The notes under the pieces are model-generated. The model was not told the origin of the DNA. It did not search any database and saw only the letters and a program-made list of their open reading frames with translations. Position numbers and translations under genes: made by a program. A stretch of DNA of 50,438 nt from JBBCJT01 sp037190665 (GTDB lineage Bacteria > Pseudomonadota > Alphaproteobacteria > Acetobacterales > Acetobacteraceae): NCBI GenBank assembly GCA_037190665.1, contig JBBCJT010000017.1, positions 1 through 50,438 of the forward strand, given 5' to 3'. This document shows, one piece after another, positions 7,664-17,009 of the stretch; positions within the stretch are counted from its first letter, which is position 1; every line of letters starts with the position of its first letter.

Positions 7664-9749
7664 CGGCCTCGCGGCGCTGCTGGCGCCGCGCAACATCGCC
7701 ATCGTCGGTGCGTCCGAAGGACCGCGCCACGGCGGCGAGGTCCTGCGCAGCCTGCGCGCGGCGGGCTTCGGCGGCGAGATCCACCCGGTCAACCCGCGCC
7801 ACGCCACGGTTTACGGCCTGCCCTGCCATCCCTCGCTGGAAGCGATCGCTCGGCCGGTGGACTGCGTCGTGCTCGCCGTCGCGCGGGAGGGCGTGGCCGA
7901 CCAGATGCGCGCCGCACGGGCGGCCGGCGCACGCGGCGCGGTCATCGTCAGCGGCGGCTGGCGGGAAAGCGGGGAAGAGGGCGCGCGGCTGGAAGCTGAA
8001 CTCGCCACGCTCGCCCGGGAATCCGGCATCCGTTTTCTCGGCCCCAACACCATCGGCTTCGTCAACGTCGCCGCCGGCGCCGGCTGCTACGCCGCGCCGC
8101 TGCCGCGCGGACTGAAGCCGGGCGGCATCGCCGTGGTCACGCAGAGCGGCACGGTCTGTGGCGCGCTCGGCGGCGCGGGCCGCGGCATCGGCTACAGCCA
8201 CCTGATCTCCACCGGCAACGAGACCGACGTGGACACCGCCGAGATCATGGCCTGGCTGGCGGACGATCCGGCCACGCGCGTCATCGCCTGCTTCGCCGAA
8301 GGCATCGCCCGGCCGCGTGCCTTCCTTGACGCCGCGGCGCGCTGCAGCGCCGCGGGCAAGCCGGTGATTCTGCTGCGCGTCGGCCTGTCGGCGGCGGGGC
8401 AGCGGATGGCGGCGGCGCATACCGGGGCTCTGGCCGGCAGCGCCCGCGTCTTCCACGCCTTCGCCGCGCGCTGCGGCGTCGTCCTCGTGGACACGCTGGA
8501 CGAGATGCTGGCCGCGGCCGAACTCTGCGATGCCTTCGCTGCACGGCTCGGCCCCGGCGGGCTTGCCATGATGACGCATTCTGGCGGCGAGGCTTCCATG
8601 TTCCTCGACCGCTGCGCGGCGACGGGGCTGGCGCTCGCCGACCTTGCCCCGGCGACACTGGACCGCCTGCGCGCCGCGCTGCCGGCCATCGCGACGCCGG
8701 GCAATCCCCTGGACGTCACGGGCGTCGGCGCTGTCGATGGCGGCGTGTTCCGCGCCAGCCTCGATGCGCTGCTGGCCGACCCGGGCGTCGCCATGGTCGG
8801 CTGCATGCAGGACGTGCGGGAGGGGCACTGGGTGCTGCATCAGGCCGCGCGGCTGGCGGCGGAGGCGGCACGCGCGCAGGCCAAGCCGGTCTTCCTGTTC
8901 TCCAACACCAGCCGCGTCTTCGATCCCGCGCTGGACGCCATCCTGACCGAAGGCGGCGTGCCGCTTGTCTACGGCACGGACGAGGCGGTGCGTGCCGCTG
9001 CCGCCGTCCTCGCCACGCGCCGCGAGACCCCCGTCGCACCTCCGGCACCACTGGTGACGCCGGATGCGAAGACGCTGGCGTTGCTGGATGCCGCGACGGA
9101 CGAGGCGGGCGCCAAGCGCCTGCTCGCGCAGTACGGCCTGCCGGCGACGCGCGAGATGGCCTGCGCCGATATCGAGGCCGCCCTGCGCGCGGCGGAGGCG
9201 ATGGGCTATCCGGTTGCGCTGAAGGTTCTCTCACCGGACATCGCACACAAGACCGAGGCCGGCGGCGTCGCGCTCGGCCTTGCCACGCCGGAGGCACTGG
9301 CGGCGGAGGCGGCGGCGATGCTCGATCGCGTGCGCGCCGCAGCACCCGATGCACACCTCGGCCTGCTGGTGCAGGAGATGGTGACGGGGGCTGTCGTGGA
9401 GATGATCCTCGGCGCGACCGAGGACCCGCACACCGGCCCGGCCGTGCTCTGCGGCCTCGGGGGCGTGTATGCGGAGATCCTGGACGACGCGGCGGTCGTC
9501 ATCGCGCCGTCGGACGAGGATGCGGCGCTCGCCGCGCTCAGGACGCTGCGGTGCTGGCCGATGCTGGACGGCGCGCGCGGCCGCCCCAGGGCGGATGTCC
9601 GCGCCCTGGCCTCCGCCATGGCCGCGCTGTCGCGCGCCGCGCACGAACTGTCGGGCCGGTTCCGCGCGATCGACCTCAACCCCGTCGCCGTGCTGCCCGA
9701 GGGACGCGGCGTGCGTGTGCTGGATGCCCTGCTGGAACGCCCCCGATGA
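7644..9749 (+). CDS. NDP-forming acyl-CoA synthetase (fused alpha and beta subunits)
   Basis: About 701 residues with the single-chain ADP-forming acetyl-CoA synthetase order. A CoA-binding Rossmann domain comes first (LAPRNIAIVGAS, 12-24), then two succinyl-CoA-ligase-like domains with AAHTGALAGS (His259, matching the phosphorylated histidine of the family) and GNPLDVTG. A C-terminal ATP-grasp domain follows (ALKVLSPDIAHKTEAGGV, then AIDLNPVAVLP). It should convert a carboxylic acid, ATP and CoA to the acyl-CoA. The ATG at 7644 overlaps the crotonase end by 20 bases and its own stop overlaps the next ATG, so the three genes are translationally coupled. Substrate unknown. Confidence 0.9.
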   Translation: MPNGGADGLAALLAPRNIAIVGASEGPRHGGEVLRSLRAAGFGGEIHPVNPRHATVYGLPCHPSLEAIARPVDCVVLAVAREGVADQMRAARAAGARGAVIVSGGWRESGEEGARLEAELATLARESGIRFLGPNTIGFVNVAAGAGCYAAPLPRGLKPGGIAVVTQSGTVCGALGGAGRGIGYSHLISTGNETDVDTAEIMAWLADDPATRVIACFAEGIARPRAFLDAAARCSAAGKPVILLRVGLSAAGQRMAAAHTGALAGSARVFHAFAARCGVVLVDTLDEMLAAAELCDAFAARLGPGGLAMMTHSGGEASMFLDRCAATGLALADLAPATLDRLRAALPAIATPGNPLDVTGVGAVDGGVFRASLDALLADPGVAMVGCMQDVREGHWVLHQAARLAAEAARAQAKPVFLFSNTSRVFDPALDAILTEGGVPLVYGTDEAVRAAAAVLATRRETPVAPPAPLVTPDAKTLALLDAATDEAGAKRLLAQYGLPATREMACADIEAALRAAEAMGYPVALKVLSPDIAHKTEAGGVALGLATPEALAAEAAAMLDRVRAAAPDAHLGLLVQEMVTGAVVEMILGATEDPHTGPAVLCGLGGVYAEILDDAAVVIAPSDEDAALAALRTLRCWPMLDGARGRPRADVRALASAMAALSRAAHELSGRFRAIDLNPVAVLPEGRGVRVLDALLERPR

Positions 9750-11050
9750 GTGACGATGCCGCCCGCTTCGACGAACTGATCGCCTGGGCCTGGGATGGCC
9801 CGCCCGCGGGAACGCCCGCGGACGCACAGGCGCGCCGGCTTCTGCTCGACAGCCTCGGCTGCGCACTGGCCGGGCTGCGGCACCCGCGCGTGGCCGCCTT
9901 CGGCACGGCGCTGGCCGTTCCCTTTCCGGGCGCGCTCCGCCTGCCCGGCATCGCGGCCGGGCTTGCCCCCGGGGGCGCCGCCGCACTGCTTGCCGCGGCG
10001 ATGCCGTGGGACGAGGCCAATGACGGACTCGCCCGCGCGCACGGCCGGCCCGGGCTGCCGGTTGCGCCGCTCGCGCTCGTCGCGCTGGCCGGCGATGCGA
10101 CACTGGGTGAGGCGTTGGCCGCCTATGCGCTCGGCTACGAGGTCGCGGCACGCGCCGGCGAGATCTGGCGCATCCGGCCCGGAATGCATGTGGACGGAAG
10201 CTGGCACACGCTCGGCGCCGCGGCCGCCGCCGCACGGCTCATGGGGCTCGACCCTGCGGGCGCGGCGCGTGCGGTGCGTCTCGTCGCCTGCCAGATCCCC
10301 TTCAGCCTCTATGCGCCCATTGCCGCCGGCCTCGACGGGCGCAACAGCTACCCCGCGCATGCGGTGCTGCTCGGTCTTGCCGCCGCGCCCGCCGCCGCGG
10401 CCGGCATGGATGCGCCGGAAGAGGGTTTCGCCGAGGCGCGCCGCATCGCCCTCGGCGCGGAAGGGCCCGCGCAGTGCGCGCCCGCCGGCACCTGGCTGCT
10501 CGAGGAAGGCTACGTGAAACCCTTCGCGGGCGTGCGGCACGCGCATTACGGCGCCGCGGCCGCACTCGCGCTGCGCCCGGCGCTGGATGGGCGGCAGGAG
10601 CGGATCACCGCGATCCGGCTCGAAACCTATGCCGAGGCCATCGCCTATGCCGGCAACCGCGCGCCGGCCAGCGCCATCAAGGCGCAGTTCAGCCTCTCCT
10701 GGGGCATCGCGGCTGCGCTGGCGCAGGGCGATCTCGGCCCCGCGGCCTATAGCGACGCCGCGCTCGCCGATCCGCTGCTCCGCCGGCTGGAGGCGCTGGT
10801 GGAACTCGCCGAGGATCCCGCCATGACCGCTGCCGGCCGCCGGGCCGCGCGTGTCGTGGTGGAGGTGGACGGCGCGCGCCTCAGCGAAGCGGTGGACGGC
10901 GTCGCGGGCGATCCGGACCGGCCGATGGATGATGCCGCGGTGCGCGCGAAGTTCCTGCGCCTTGCGGGCGAGGACGCCGCACCGGTCGCGGCGGCGCTGC
11001 TGGAGGCGCCGCGCAACGCGCGCGTGGCCGTTCTGGGCGGGAGCGAATAG
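9746..11050 (+). CDS. MmgE/PrpD family protein 1
   Basis: A 434-residue member of the 2-methylcitrate dehydratase/cis-aconitate decarboxylase/iminodisuccinate epimerase superfamily. Family traits are the LLLDSLGCALAG helix near residue 30, the WHTLGAAAAAARLMGLD stretch, the central lid motif region (AEAIAYAGNRAPASAIKAQFSLSWGIA) and a C-terminal DGRRL-like segment. It overlaps the acyl-CoA synthetase stop (ATGA), so it shares that operon. Members act on carboxylates, and pairing with an acyl-CoA synthetase and crotonase suggests a step that prepares or isomerises an acid. Low similarity to characterised PrpD prevents naming the reaction. Confidence 0.85.
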   Translation: MSDDAARFDELIAWAWDGPPAGTPADAQARRLLLDSLGCALAGLRHPRVAAFGTALAVPFPGALRLPGIAAGLAPGGAAALLAAAMPWDEANDGLARAHGRPGLPVAPLALVALAGDATLGEALAAYALGYEVAARAGEIWRIRPGMHVDGSWHTLGAAAAAARLMGLDPAGAARAVRLVACQIPFSLYAPIAAGLDGRNSYPAHAVLLGLAAAPAAAAGMDAPEEGFAEARRIALGAEGPAQCAPAGTWLLEEGYVKPFAGVRHAHYGAAAALALRPALDGRQERITAIRLETYAEAIAYAGNRAPASAIKAQFSLSWGIAAALAQGDLGPAAYSDAALADPLLRRLEALVELAEDPAMTAAGRRAARVVVEVDGARLSEAVDGVAGDPDRPMDDAAVRAKFLRLAGEDAAPVAAALLEAPRNARVAVLGGSE

Positions 11051-11081
11051 GCCGGGGTTGTCGATGTGGTTGCGGCGTTCG

Positions 11082-11119
11082 TCCCGGCTGCAGGCGTGGA
11101 GCGCGCTGCCGCGCCGGGA
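11082..11119. terminator. Possible bidirectional hairpin between convergent genes
   Basis: TCCCGGC (11082-11088) pairs with GCCGGGA (11113-11119), and an inner GCAG (11090-11093) pairs with CTGC (11106-11109). It lies in the 104-base gap between the convergent PrpD 1 and flavoprotein genes. No T tract follows, so intrinsic termination is uncertain. Confidence 0.3.
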
Positions 11120-11154
11120 TCTCACCAAGCGATTCCAACCGTGAGAATCCGGCT

Positions 11155-12531
11155 CTAAGCCGGGTTCGCCTTCGCCGCGTGCGCGCCAGCGAGCCAGCCG
11201 AGGCCGAGGGCCGCGAGCAGGCCGTTGCCGGAAACATACCCGCCGCCGCCCGCAAGACCGCTGATGCCCGCCGCCGCACCGCCACCCGCATACAGGCCCG
11301 GGATCGGCGTGCCATCCGCGCGCAGCACACGCGCGTCATCGTCCACCCGCAGCCCGCCCTGGGTGTGGAACAGCGCCGGCTGGATGCGCGTGGAGACATA
11401 GGGCGGCCGCAGCGGCGCCATGCCCCAGGCCTTGCGCCCGAAGCGATCTGACGCGGCCCCCGTCGCGATGCGCTCCACGTCAGCCAGCGTCGCGGCCAGC
11501 ACGGACGGATCGAGACCGCGCCGCGCGGCGAGCGCCGCCGCATCCGGGTCTTCCGGCGCGCCGCCGTGCGTGACGAGCTCGCCGAACTCCTCCTGCCGGC
11601 TCGCGGTGAAGTCGCGGATGCGGGTGTCATAGATGGCGAAGAGCGGGCCGCCCCGCGCCGTCTCGACTGCCGCGAAGGCGGAGTAGCCGATGCTCTCGTC
11701 GCCGATACGCGCGCCGGTGGCGTCCACGACGATCCCGCCCTTCTCCGGCACCGTCCATGTCACGAGCGCGCCATGCGGGTCCGCGACGGAGGCGTGCGCC
11801 TGATAGGCGCCCATGTTGGCAAGCCCCGCGCCCAGCGCCTCGCCCCAGCGGATCGCCTCGCCCTCGCTGCCTTGCGCGCCGAAGTAGAGCGCACCGTCCA
11901 TCTCCGGGCAGAAGCGCCGGATCAGGTCGCGCGCGGCGCCGAAGCCGTTCGTCGCGAGGATCACGGACCGGGCGCCGATCCGCGTGAGACCGCCGCGGCC
12001 GTCGCTGGTCTCGGCCCCCATCACGCCGCCGCGCCCGTCCTCGATCAGCCGTGTGGCGGGCGTGCCGAGGGCGAGCGGAATACCGGCGCGCTCCACCGCG
12101 GCATGAAGATCGTCAACGAGATCGCGTCCGCGACGCGATGGTGGGCCGTGCAGACGCTCGATGCGATGGCCGATATGGCGGTAGGCGGTGATCAGCGTCA
12201 TCCGAACGCCGGCCCGGTCCACCAGCCACTCGACCAGCGGGGCCGAGATGTGCGCGAGGCGGCGCGTCAGCTCCTCCGCCTCATGCCGGCCGCTGATGCG
12301 CAGCAGGTCCCCGACGAAGGCCTCCGGATCATCCGCCAGACCCGCCTCGCGCTGGAAGCGCGTGCCGGCGCCGGGGACGGAACCGGAGGAGACCATGGAG
12401 TTGCCCGCCAGCCGGTCGAGCTTCTCCACGATGCCGACGCTCGCGCCACCCTCGGCCGCACGCAACGCGGCCGCGAGGCCACAGGCGCCGGCGCCGATGA
12501 CCAGCACGTCGAACTCCGCATCGAAGTCCAT
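11155..12531 (-). CDS. FAD-dependent oxidoreductase, fumarate-reductase/ketosteroid-dehydrogenase type
   Basis: A 458-residue soluble flavoprotein. FAD-binding VIGAGACGLAAALRAAEGG begins at about residue 10, a second FAD contact is ARSVILATNGFG, and the C-terminal GLYAGGGAAAGISG...GGYVSGNGLLAALGLG segment is typical of the FAD_binding_2 (succinate dehydrogenase/fumarate reductase flavoprotein, KsdD-like) family. No heme-binding CXXCH is present. The ATG at 12531 starts 16 bases after the upstream Bug gene, so it is third in an operon PrpD 2 - Bug 1 - flavoprotein. It may carry out alpha,beta-desaturation or reduction of the organic acid handled by this operon; substrate unknown. Confidence 0.85.
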   Translation of the reverse strand: MDFDAEFDVLVIGAGACGLAAALRAAEGGASVGIVEKLDRLAGNSMVSSGSVPGAGTRFQREAGLADDPEAFVGDLLRISGRHEAEELTRRLAHISAPLVEWLVDRAGVRMTLITAYRHIGHRIERLHGPPSRRGRDLVDDLHAAVERAGIPLALGTPATRLIEDGRGGVMGAETSDGRGGLTRIGARSVILATNGFGAARDLIRRFCPEMDGALYFGAQGSEGEAIRWGEALGAGLANMGAYQAHASVADPHGALVTWTVPEKGGIVVDATGARIGDESIGYSAFAAVETARGGPLFAIYDTRIRDFTASRQEEFGELVTHGGAPEDPDAAALAARRGLDPSVLAATLADVERIATGAASDRFGRKAWGMAPLRPPYVSTRIQPALFHTQGGLRVDDDARVLRADGTPIPGLYAGGGAAAGISGLAGGGGYVSGNGLLAALGLGWLAGAHAAKANPA

Positions 12532-12547
12532 CAGCGTTCCCTGCGCG

Positions 12548-13522
12548 TCAGTCCGCCCGTGCGCCGGAGGCACGGACCACCGCGCCCCACTTCTCGATCT
12601 CCTCCCGCACCATCACGGCGAAGGCATCCGGCGTGTTGGTGATCGGCTCCGCGCCGAGGGAACGGATGCGCTCCGCCACGTCGGGGCGTTGCGCGAAGGT
12701 CGCCATCTCCCGCGCCATGCGATCCACGATCGCGCGCGGCGTGCCGGCGGGCGCGAAAAGACCGAACCAGCTCGTCGCCTCGTAGCCGGGCACGCCGGCC
12801 TCCGCGATGGTCGGCACGTCGGGCAGCGCGGGGCTGCGGCGGGAGGCGGTGACGGCCAGCGCGCGCAGCCGCCCTTCGCGGATGTGCGGCAGGGCGGACG
12901 GCAAATTGTCGAACATCAGCGCGACGCGGCCGGCCAGCAGGTCCGCCATGGCAGGCGCGCTGCCGCGATAGGGCACATGCATCATGGAGAGCTTCGTCAT
13001 GGAGGCGAAAAGCTCCGCCGAGAGATGGATCGTGCTGCCGTTGCCCGAGGAGGCATAGACCAGCCCGCCCGGCGTCGTGCGGGCGAGCGCGATCAGCTCC
13101 TGCACGCTGTGCGCGTTGACCGACGGATGCACGACGAGGACGTTCGTAACCTCGCCGATCAGCGAGATCGGCGCGAGGTCGCGCGCCGGATCATAGGGCA
13201 TGTTGGCGAAGAGGCTCGGGTTGATCCCGATATTGCCCGCCGCGCCGAAGAGCAGCGTGTAGCCATCCGGCGGCGCCTTCGCGACGAGGTCGGAGCCGAT
13301 GTTGCCGCCCCCGCCGGCGCGGTTCTCCACCACGAAAGGCTGGCCCAGCGCGTTGCCAAGCTCGGTCGCAGTCAGCCGGCCGAGGATGTCCGTGGCGCCG
13401 CCGGGCGCGAAGGGCACCACCACGCGGACCGGGCGCGTCGGCCACGCCGCCTGCGCCAGCGCTGTGCGTGCCAGCGGCAGCGCCGCGAGGCCGAGGAGAA
13501 GGGCGCGGCGGTCGAGGCTCAT
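12548..13522 (-). CDS. Bug/TctC-family periplasmic solute receptor 1
   Basis: A 324-residue tripartite tricarboxylate transporter substrate-binding protein. The signal peptide MSLDRRALLLGLAALPLARTALA (twin-arginine-like but short) is followed by the family signatures WPTRPVRVVVPFAPGGATD, VVENRAGGGGNIG, APPDGYTLLFG and SPALPDVPTIAEAG. Such proteins bind carboxylates in the periplasm. No TctA/TctB permease genes occur anywhere in the window, so it is an orphan receptor. Its ATG overlaps the PrpD 2 stop (ATGA), so its ligand probably relates to the substrate of PrpD 2. Confidence 0.93.
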   Translation of the reverse strand: MSLDRRALLLGLAALPLARTALAQAAWPTRPVRVVVPFAPGGATDILGRLTATELGNALGQPFVVENRAGGGGNIGSDLVAKAPPDGYTLLFGAAGNIGINPSLFANMPYDPARDLAPISLIGEVTNVLVVHPSVNAHSVQELIALARTTPGGLVYASSGNGSTIHLSAELFASMTKLSMMHVPYRGSAPAMADLLAGRVALMFDNLPSALPHIREGRLRALAVTASRRSPALPDVPTIAEAGVPGYEATSWFGLFAPAGTPRAIVDRMAREMATFAQRPDVAERIRSLGAEPITNTPDAFAVMVREEIEKWGAVVRASGARAD

Positions 13523-14919
13523 CGGGATGCATCCTTCGCGAGCAGGGCGTGAAGATCGCGCCAGCGCGGCAGCGCGGCTGGATCGGCGAGCGCGTCCAGC
13601 ACGCGCGCCTCGGCATCGGCATCGAGCCAGCCCGCGAGCATCATGCGCAGCTTGCCGGCGAAGGCATCGTCCGACATCGGCCGCACCGGGCTGCCGAGCG
13701 GTTCGGGCACATAGGCGGACAGCCGCCGCCCGTCGCGCAGCAGCAGCGTCACGCGCGCCGGGCCCTGCGCCGGATAGTTCGCCTCGCATTCGGCATCCAT
13801 GGCCACGCGGATTTTCGCGACGTCGGCGAGGATGGCGGGATCGCGCCGCGCGGCCTCATCGAAGCTCGCCAGTTCGACCCGGCCGGTGCGCAGCGCGACG
13901 CCCATCACATAGGGGAAGCTGAGCTGCGCGATGACGAAGTTGTCCCACGGCAGTTCCGCATGCGGCATGGCGACCGCATAGGTCCCGACCTCGATGCGCT
14001 CCACCGCGTCCGGGTCGAGCGCGTGCTCCGCGCGCAGCGCGAACAGTGCGTCGATCGCCGGGTGGATGTGGCGGCAGCAGGGATAGGGCTTGAGATAGGA
14101 GATCGCAGCGATCGGCGGCGCGCCCGGCTGTCCCGCGCGGGCCGGCCAGCCGGCGAGGCCGCCGAAGGCCTGCAGCACGCCGGCTTTCGTCTCCAGCACG
14201 CCGCGCGGACCCTGCACCGCGCCGCGCGCCACCAGGAATGCGGCAAGGATGCCTTCGCGCGCCGCATGGCCGGGGTGGAATTTCTTCACCGTGCCGCCGC
14301 CGGTGAGATAGGCGAACAGCCCGCCGGAGGAACTGGCCGCAACGCCGATCGCCTCCTCCATCGCCGCGGCATCGAGGCGCAGCAGCCGCCCGACCGCGGC
14401 AGCCGCCCCCATCACGCCGGCGACCGGCGTGGTCTGGAAGCCGCGCCGCCCCGCATCGGGATGCAATGCACGTGCGATACGCCCCGCGACCTCATAGCCG
14501 GCGGCGACCGCGGCGACGACGTCCGCGCCGCTGGCATCGAGCTGCCAGCCCGCGGCGGCAGCAGCCGGCACCACGACGGTGCCGGGATGGAAGGAGCCTT
14601 CCCGGTTGCCGTCATCCAGCTCGATCGCATGCGCGCTGATCGCCATCAGCGTCGCGGCGGAGAGCGCATCCATCCGCCGGCCGGTCCCGATCGCAGGCAC
14701 TTCGCCGCGCCCGCCGAGTTCTTCCACGACCGCGAACGCCGTGGCCACGGTCGGCTGGCCGCGCCCGGCGACGATGGCGCCGATCGTGTCGGCCAGATGC
14801 CGAGCGGCGCCGCGCTTCGCCTCGGGCGGCAGTGCCGCGGCGTCGAGCGTGGCCGCATACGCCGCAAGCGCCGCCGTCGGCGATACGAGCGTGCCGCCCT
14901 GCGCTGTCGTGCCGTCCAT
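13519..14919 (-). CDS. MmgE/PrpD family protein 2
   Basis: A 466-residue PrpD-superfamily protein. It shows ARHLADTIGAIVAGRGQPTVA near residue 40, HAIELDDGNREGSFHPGTVVVPAA (the family's conserved D-D...H region) and the KPYPCCRHIHPAIDA segment typical of the active-site lid side. This one retains the charged active-site region much better than PrpD 1, so enzymatic activity is likely. It begins with ATG at 14919 behind GGGGGAA and heads the operon with Bug 1 and the flavoprotein. Activity could be hydration/dehydration, epimerisation or decarboxylation; these cannot be told apart by sequence reading. Confidence 0.9.
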   Translation of the reverse strand: MDGTTAQGGTLVSPTAALAAYAATLDAAALPPEAKRGAARHLADTIGAIVAGRGQPTVATAFAVVEELGGRGEVPAIGTGRRMDALSAATLMAISAHAIELDDGNREGSFHPGTVVVPAAAAAGWQLDASGADVVAAVAAGYEVAGRIARALHPDAGRRGFQTTPVAGVMGAAAAVGRLLRLDAAAMEEAIGVAASSSGGLFAYLTGGGTVKKFHPGHAAREGILAAFLVARGAVQGPRGVLETKAGVLQAFGGLAGWPARAGQPGAPPIAAISYLKPYPCCRHIHPAIDALFALRAEHALDPDAVERIEVGTYAVAMPHAELPWDNFVIAQLSFPYVMGVALRTGRVELASFDEAARRDPAILADVAKIRVAMDAECEANYPAQGPARVTLLLRDGRRLSAYVPEPLGSPVRPMSDDAFAGKLRMMLAGWLDADAEARVLDALADPAALPRWRDLHALLAKDASR

Positions 14920-14937
14920 CCGGATGTTCCCCCTCTG

Positions 14938-14957
14938 CGCACGGACGATGCCGTGCG
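14938..14957. promoter_or_regulatory. 7-bp inverted repeat between divergent prpD-like genes
   Basis: CGCACGG (14938-14944), spacer ACGATG, CCGTGCG (14951-14957): a perfect 7-bp inverted repeat in the 108-base divergent intergenic region, just upstream of the ribosome-binding site of PrpD 2 and 71 bases before PrpD 3. A shared operator is plausible; no regulator gene is adjacent. Confidence 0.4.
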
Positions 14958-15027
14958 TCGGCGCTTGCGCACCATCGCACCGAGCCTAGCATCCACGCCG
15001 GGGTGATCAATGCGGGAGGGATATGGC

Positions 15028-16377
15028 ATGGCAACGGCCGAGGTGGCGCTGGCGAAGCTGTGCGAATGGGCCGCCACGCTGCCGGAGGTTGCACTGCCGG
15101 ATGCGGTGCTTCGCCGCAGCGCGGAGATCCTCACCGACGACCTCGCCGCCGCACTGGCGGCCAGCCGCGAGCCCGAGCCCGCCGCATTGCGCACACGGAT
15201 GCTGGCGCGCCCGCGCGTGGAGGAAGCGACGCTGTTCGCCGCCGGCCTGCCGCGCGCCGACCGGATGAATGCCGCCGCCTGCAACGGCACCGCCGCACCA
15301 TGGATGGAACTCGACGGCGGCTTCCGCCCCACGCCATGCCATGCGGGCATCTATGTCTGGCCCGCCCTGCTGGCCGAAGCGGAGGCCACGGGCGCGAGCC
15401 TCGGCAGCATGCTTCGCGCGCATGCACTGGGTTACGAGATCGTGACACGCATCGCGCTCGCCTATCGCTTCGCAACGCCACGCGTGCATGTGCATGCCGC
15501 CTTCTCCCCGCTCGGCGGCGCGGCCGCGGTGCTGCTGCTGCGCGGCGTGGACGCGGCGACGCTGCTCTCGGGCGTAGCGGGGGCGGCCACGCTCGCCTCG
15601 ATCGGGCCGCGCGGCCACATGGTGGAGGGCATCCTGGCGCGCAACGCGTGGGTCGGGGCCGGCGCCATCTGCGGGCTGCTCGCGGCGGATCAGGCGGAAG
15701 CGGGGATCGGCGGCGCGCCGCATTCGGTCACCGAGGTGTATGCCGGCGTGCTCGGCGGGACGCCCGATCCCGCGCGGCTCACCGCGGGCCTCGGCGAAAG
15801 CTGGTCGGTGAACGGCGGCTATCACAAGACCTTCGCCTGCTGCCAGCACGGCCACCCGACGGTGGATGCGATCCTGTCCATCCTCGCCCAGCGCCCCGTC
15901 GCGCCGGAGAAGGTGGCGGCGATCCATGTCGAGACGCATCCGCTGGCGATGTCGCTCGACAACGTCGCGCCGGCGACCACGCTGGCGGGCAAGTTCTCGC
16001 TGCAGCACATCGCGGCCGCGGCGCTCGTCCACCGCGCCGGCGATGCGGGCGCATTCGGCGCGGCGGGGCTCGCCGACCCCGCCGTCGCGCGGTTGCGGCC
16101 GCGTGTCAGCATGGCGCCCTGGTCGCCGCTGCCAGCAGCGCCGCACGACCGGCCGGCGCGCGTGACCATCACGCTCGACGACGGGCAGAGCCTGTCCGCC
16201 GAGTGCCTCAGCGCGCCCGGAAATCCGGATCGTCCGATCGGGGCGGCGGCGCTGGCGGCGAAGATCGCGGGCGCGGCGGATGGCATCCTGCCGGGGCTTG
16301 CCACCCTGCCCGACCGCGCGGCGCGCGACGGTACGCGGCCATGGCGGCAGGTGCTGGCCGACCTCGCCGCCGGGTGA
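15028..16377 (+). CDS. MmgE/PrpD family protein 3
   Basis: A 449-residue PrpD-superfamily member, recognised by RSAEILTDDLAAALAASREPE, the TAAPWMELDGGFRPTPCHAGIYVWPALLAEAEATG region, RAHALGYEIVTRIA, and NGGYHKTFACCQHGHPTVDA, which matches the KPY-C-CHIHP-type segment of PrpD 2. The ATG at 15028 is chosen over 15010 because GGGAGGG lies seven bases upstream of it. It is divergent from PrpD 2 and convergent with the NIPSNAP gene. No other gene shares its operon. Reaction unknown. Confidence 0.88.
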   Translation: MATAEVALAKLCEWAATLPEVALPDAVLRRSAEILTDDLAAALAASREPEPAALRTRMLARPRVEEATLFAAGLPRADRMNAAACNGTAAPWMELDGGFRPTPCHAGIYVWPALLAEAEATGASLGSMLRAHALGYEIVTRIALAYRFATPRVHVHAAFSPLGGAAAVLLLRGVDAATLLSGVAGAATLASIGPRGHMVEGILARNAWVGAGAICGLLAADQAEAGIGGAPHSVTEVYAGVLGGTPDPARLTAGLGESWSVNGGYHKTFACCQHGHPTVDAILSILAQRPVAPEKVAAIHVETHPLAMSLDNVAPATTLAGKFSLQHIAAAALVHRAGDAGAFGAAGLADPAVARLRPRVSMAPWSPLPAAPHDRPARVTITLDDGQSLSAECLSAPGNPDRPIGAAALAAKIAGAADGILPGLATLPDRAARDGTRPWRQVLADLAAG

Positions 16378-16383
16378 TGCGCG

Positions 16384-17001
16384 TCAGGTGAGCGGCGAGC
16401 CCGGCAGCGGCGTGCAGATCCAGCTCTGCATGTCGGGCGTCAGCCAGGCCGGACCGCCCTTCGGTGGCCAGATCCCGTCCGCCACCGCGCGCGCACGGAT
16501 CGCCGCGCGTGTATCGAGCGACGGATACGGCCAGATGTGCGTGAAGCGCGGCGGGCCATCCAGCGTGTGCATCGCGATCAGCAGCGGCGACAGCTTCGTC
16601 CGCGCCGCGATGGGCGCGCGCCAGCTTTCGATGGTGGGGACAAGGCCGTTGGGCCGGGTGACGTAGCTGCGTATCTCGTAGAATGGCCCGCGCGGCCCGG
16701 TTTCAACCGGCGGCAGCCAGTCGAGCGGCGCGTAGGCGTCGAGCTGGATCGAACTGGTCCAGTCGCCGCAACCGAAGGGGTTCGCGCTGCGCCGGGTGCG
16801 TGCGCGTTCCGCCCACAGATCCTCCTCCGTCGCGAAGCCGCGCAGGACCAGCACGCGGTTGAGCGTGCCGATCTCCACCACGAAGCAGCCGAGCAGCCGG
16901 CCGCGTGCGCCGGCCTCCGTGCAGAAGGCGGCAATCGCGGGAGCGCTGCGCGGCGCGCTGCCGCTGGCGACGACGAGCGTCGCGAGCTCGTAGCGCTGCA
17001 C
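16384..17001 (-). CDS. NIPSNAP family protein
   Basis: A 205-residue protein with two ferredoxin-like repeats. The second half contains PFYEIRSYVTRPNGLVPTIESWRAPIAARTKLSPLL and RFTHIWPYPSLDTRAAIRARAVADGIWPP, which are clear NIPSNAP (dimeric alpha/beta barrel) signatures. NIPSNAP proteins are poorly characterised; bacterial ones often sit in catabolic operons. Starts with GTG at 17001, eight bases after Bug 2 ends, so the two are co-transcribed. It ends six bases from the convergent PrpD 3. Confidence 0.85.
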   Translation of the reverse strand: MQRYELATLVVASGSAPRSAPAIAAFCTEAGARGRLLGCFVVEIGTLNRVLVLRGFATEEDLWAERARTRRSANPFGCGDWTSSIQLDAYAPLDWLPPVETGPRGPFYEIRSYVTRPNGLVPTIESWRAPIAARTKLSPLLIAMHTLDGPPRFTHIWPYPSLDTRAAIRARAVADGIWPPKGGPAWLTPDMQSWICTPLPGSPLT

Positions 17002-17009
17002 CGGTGCGG

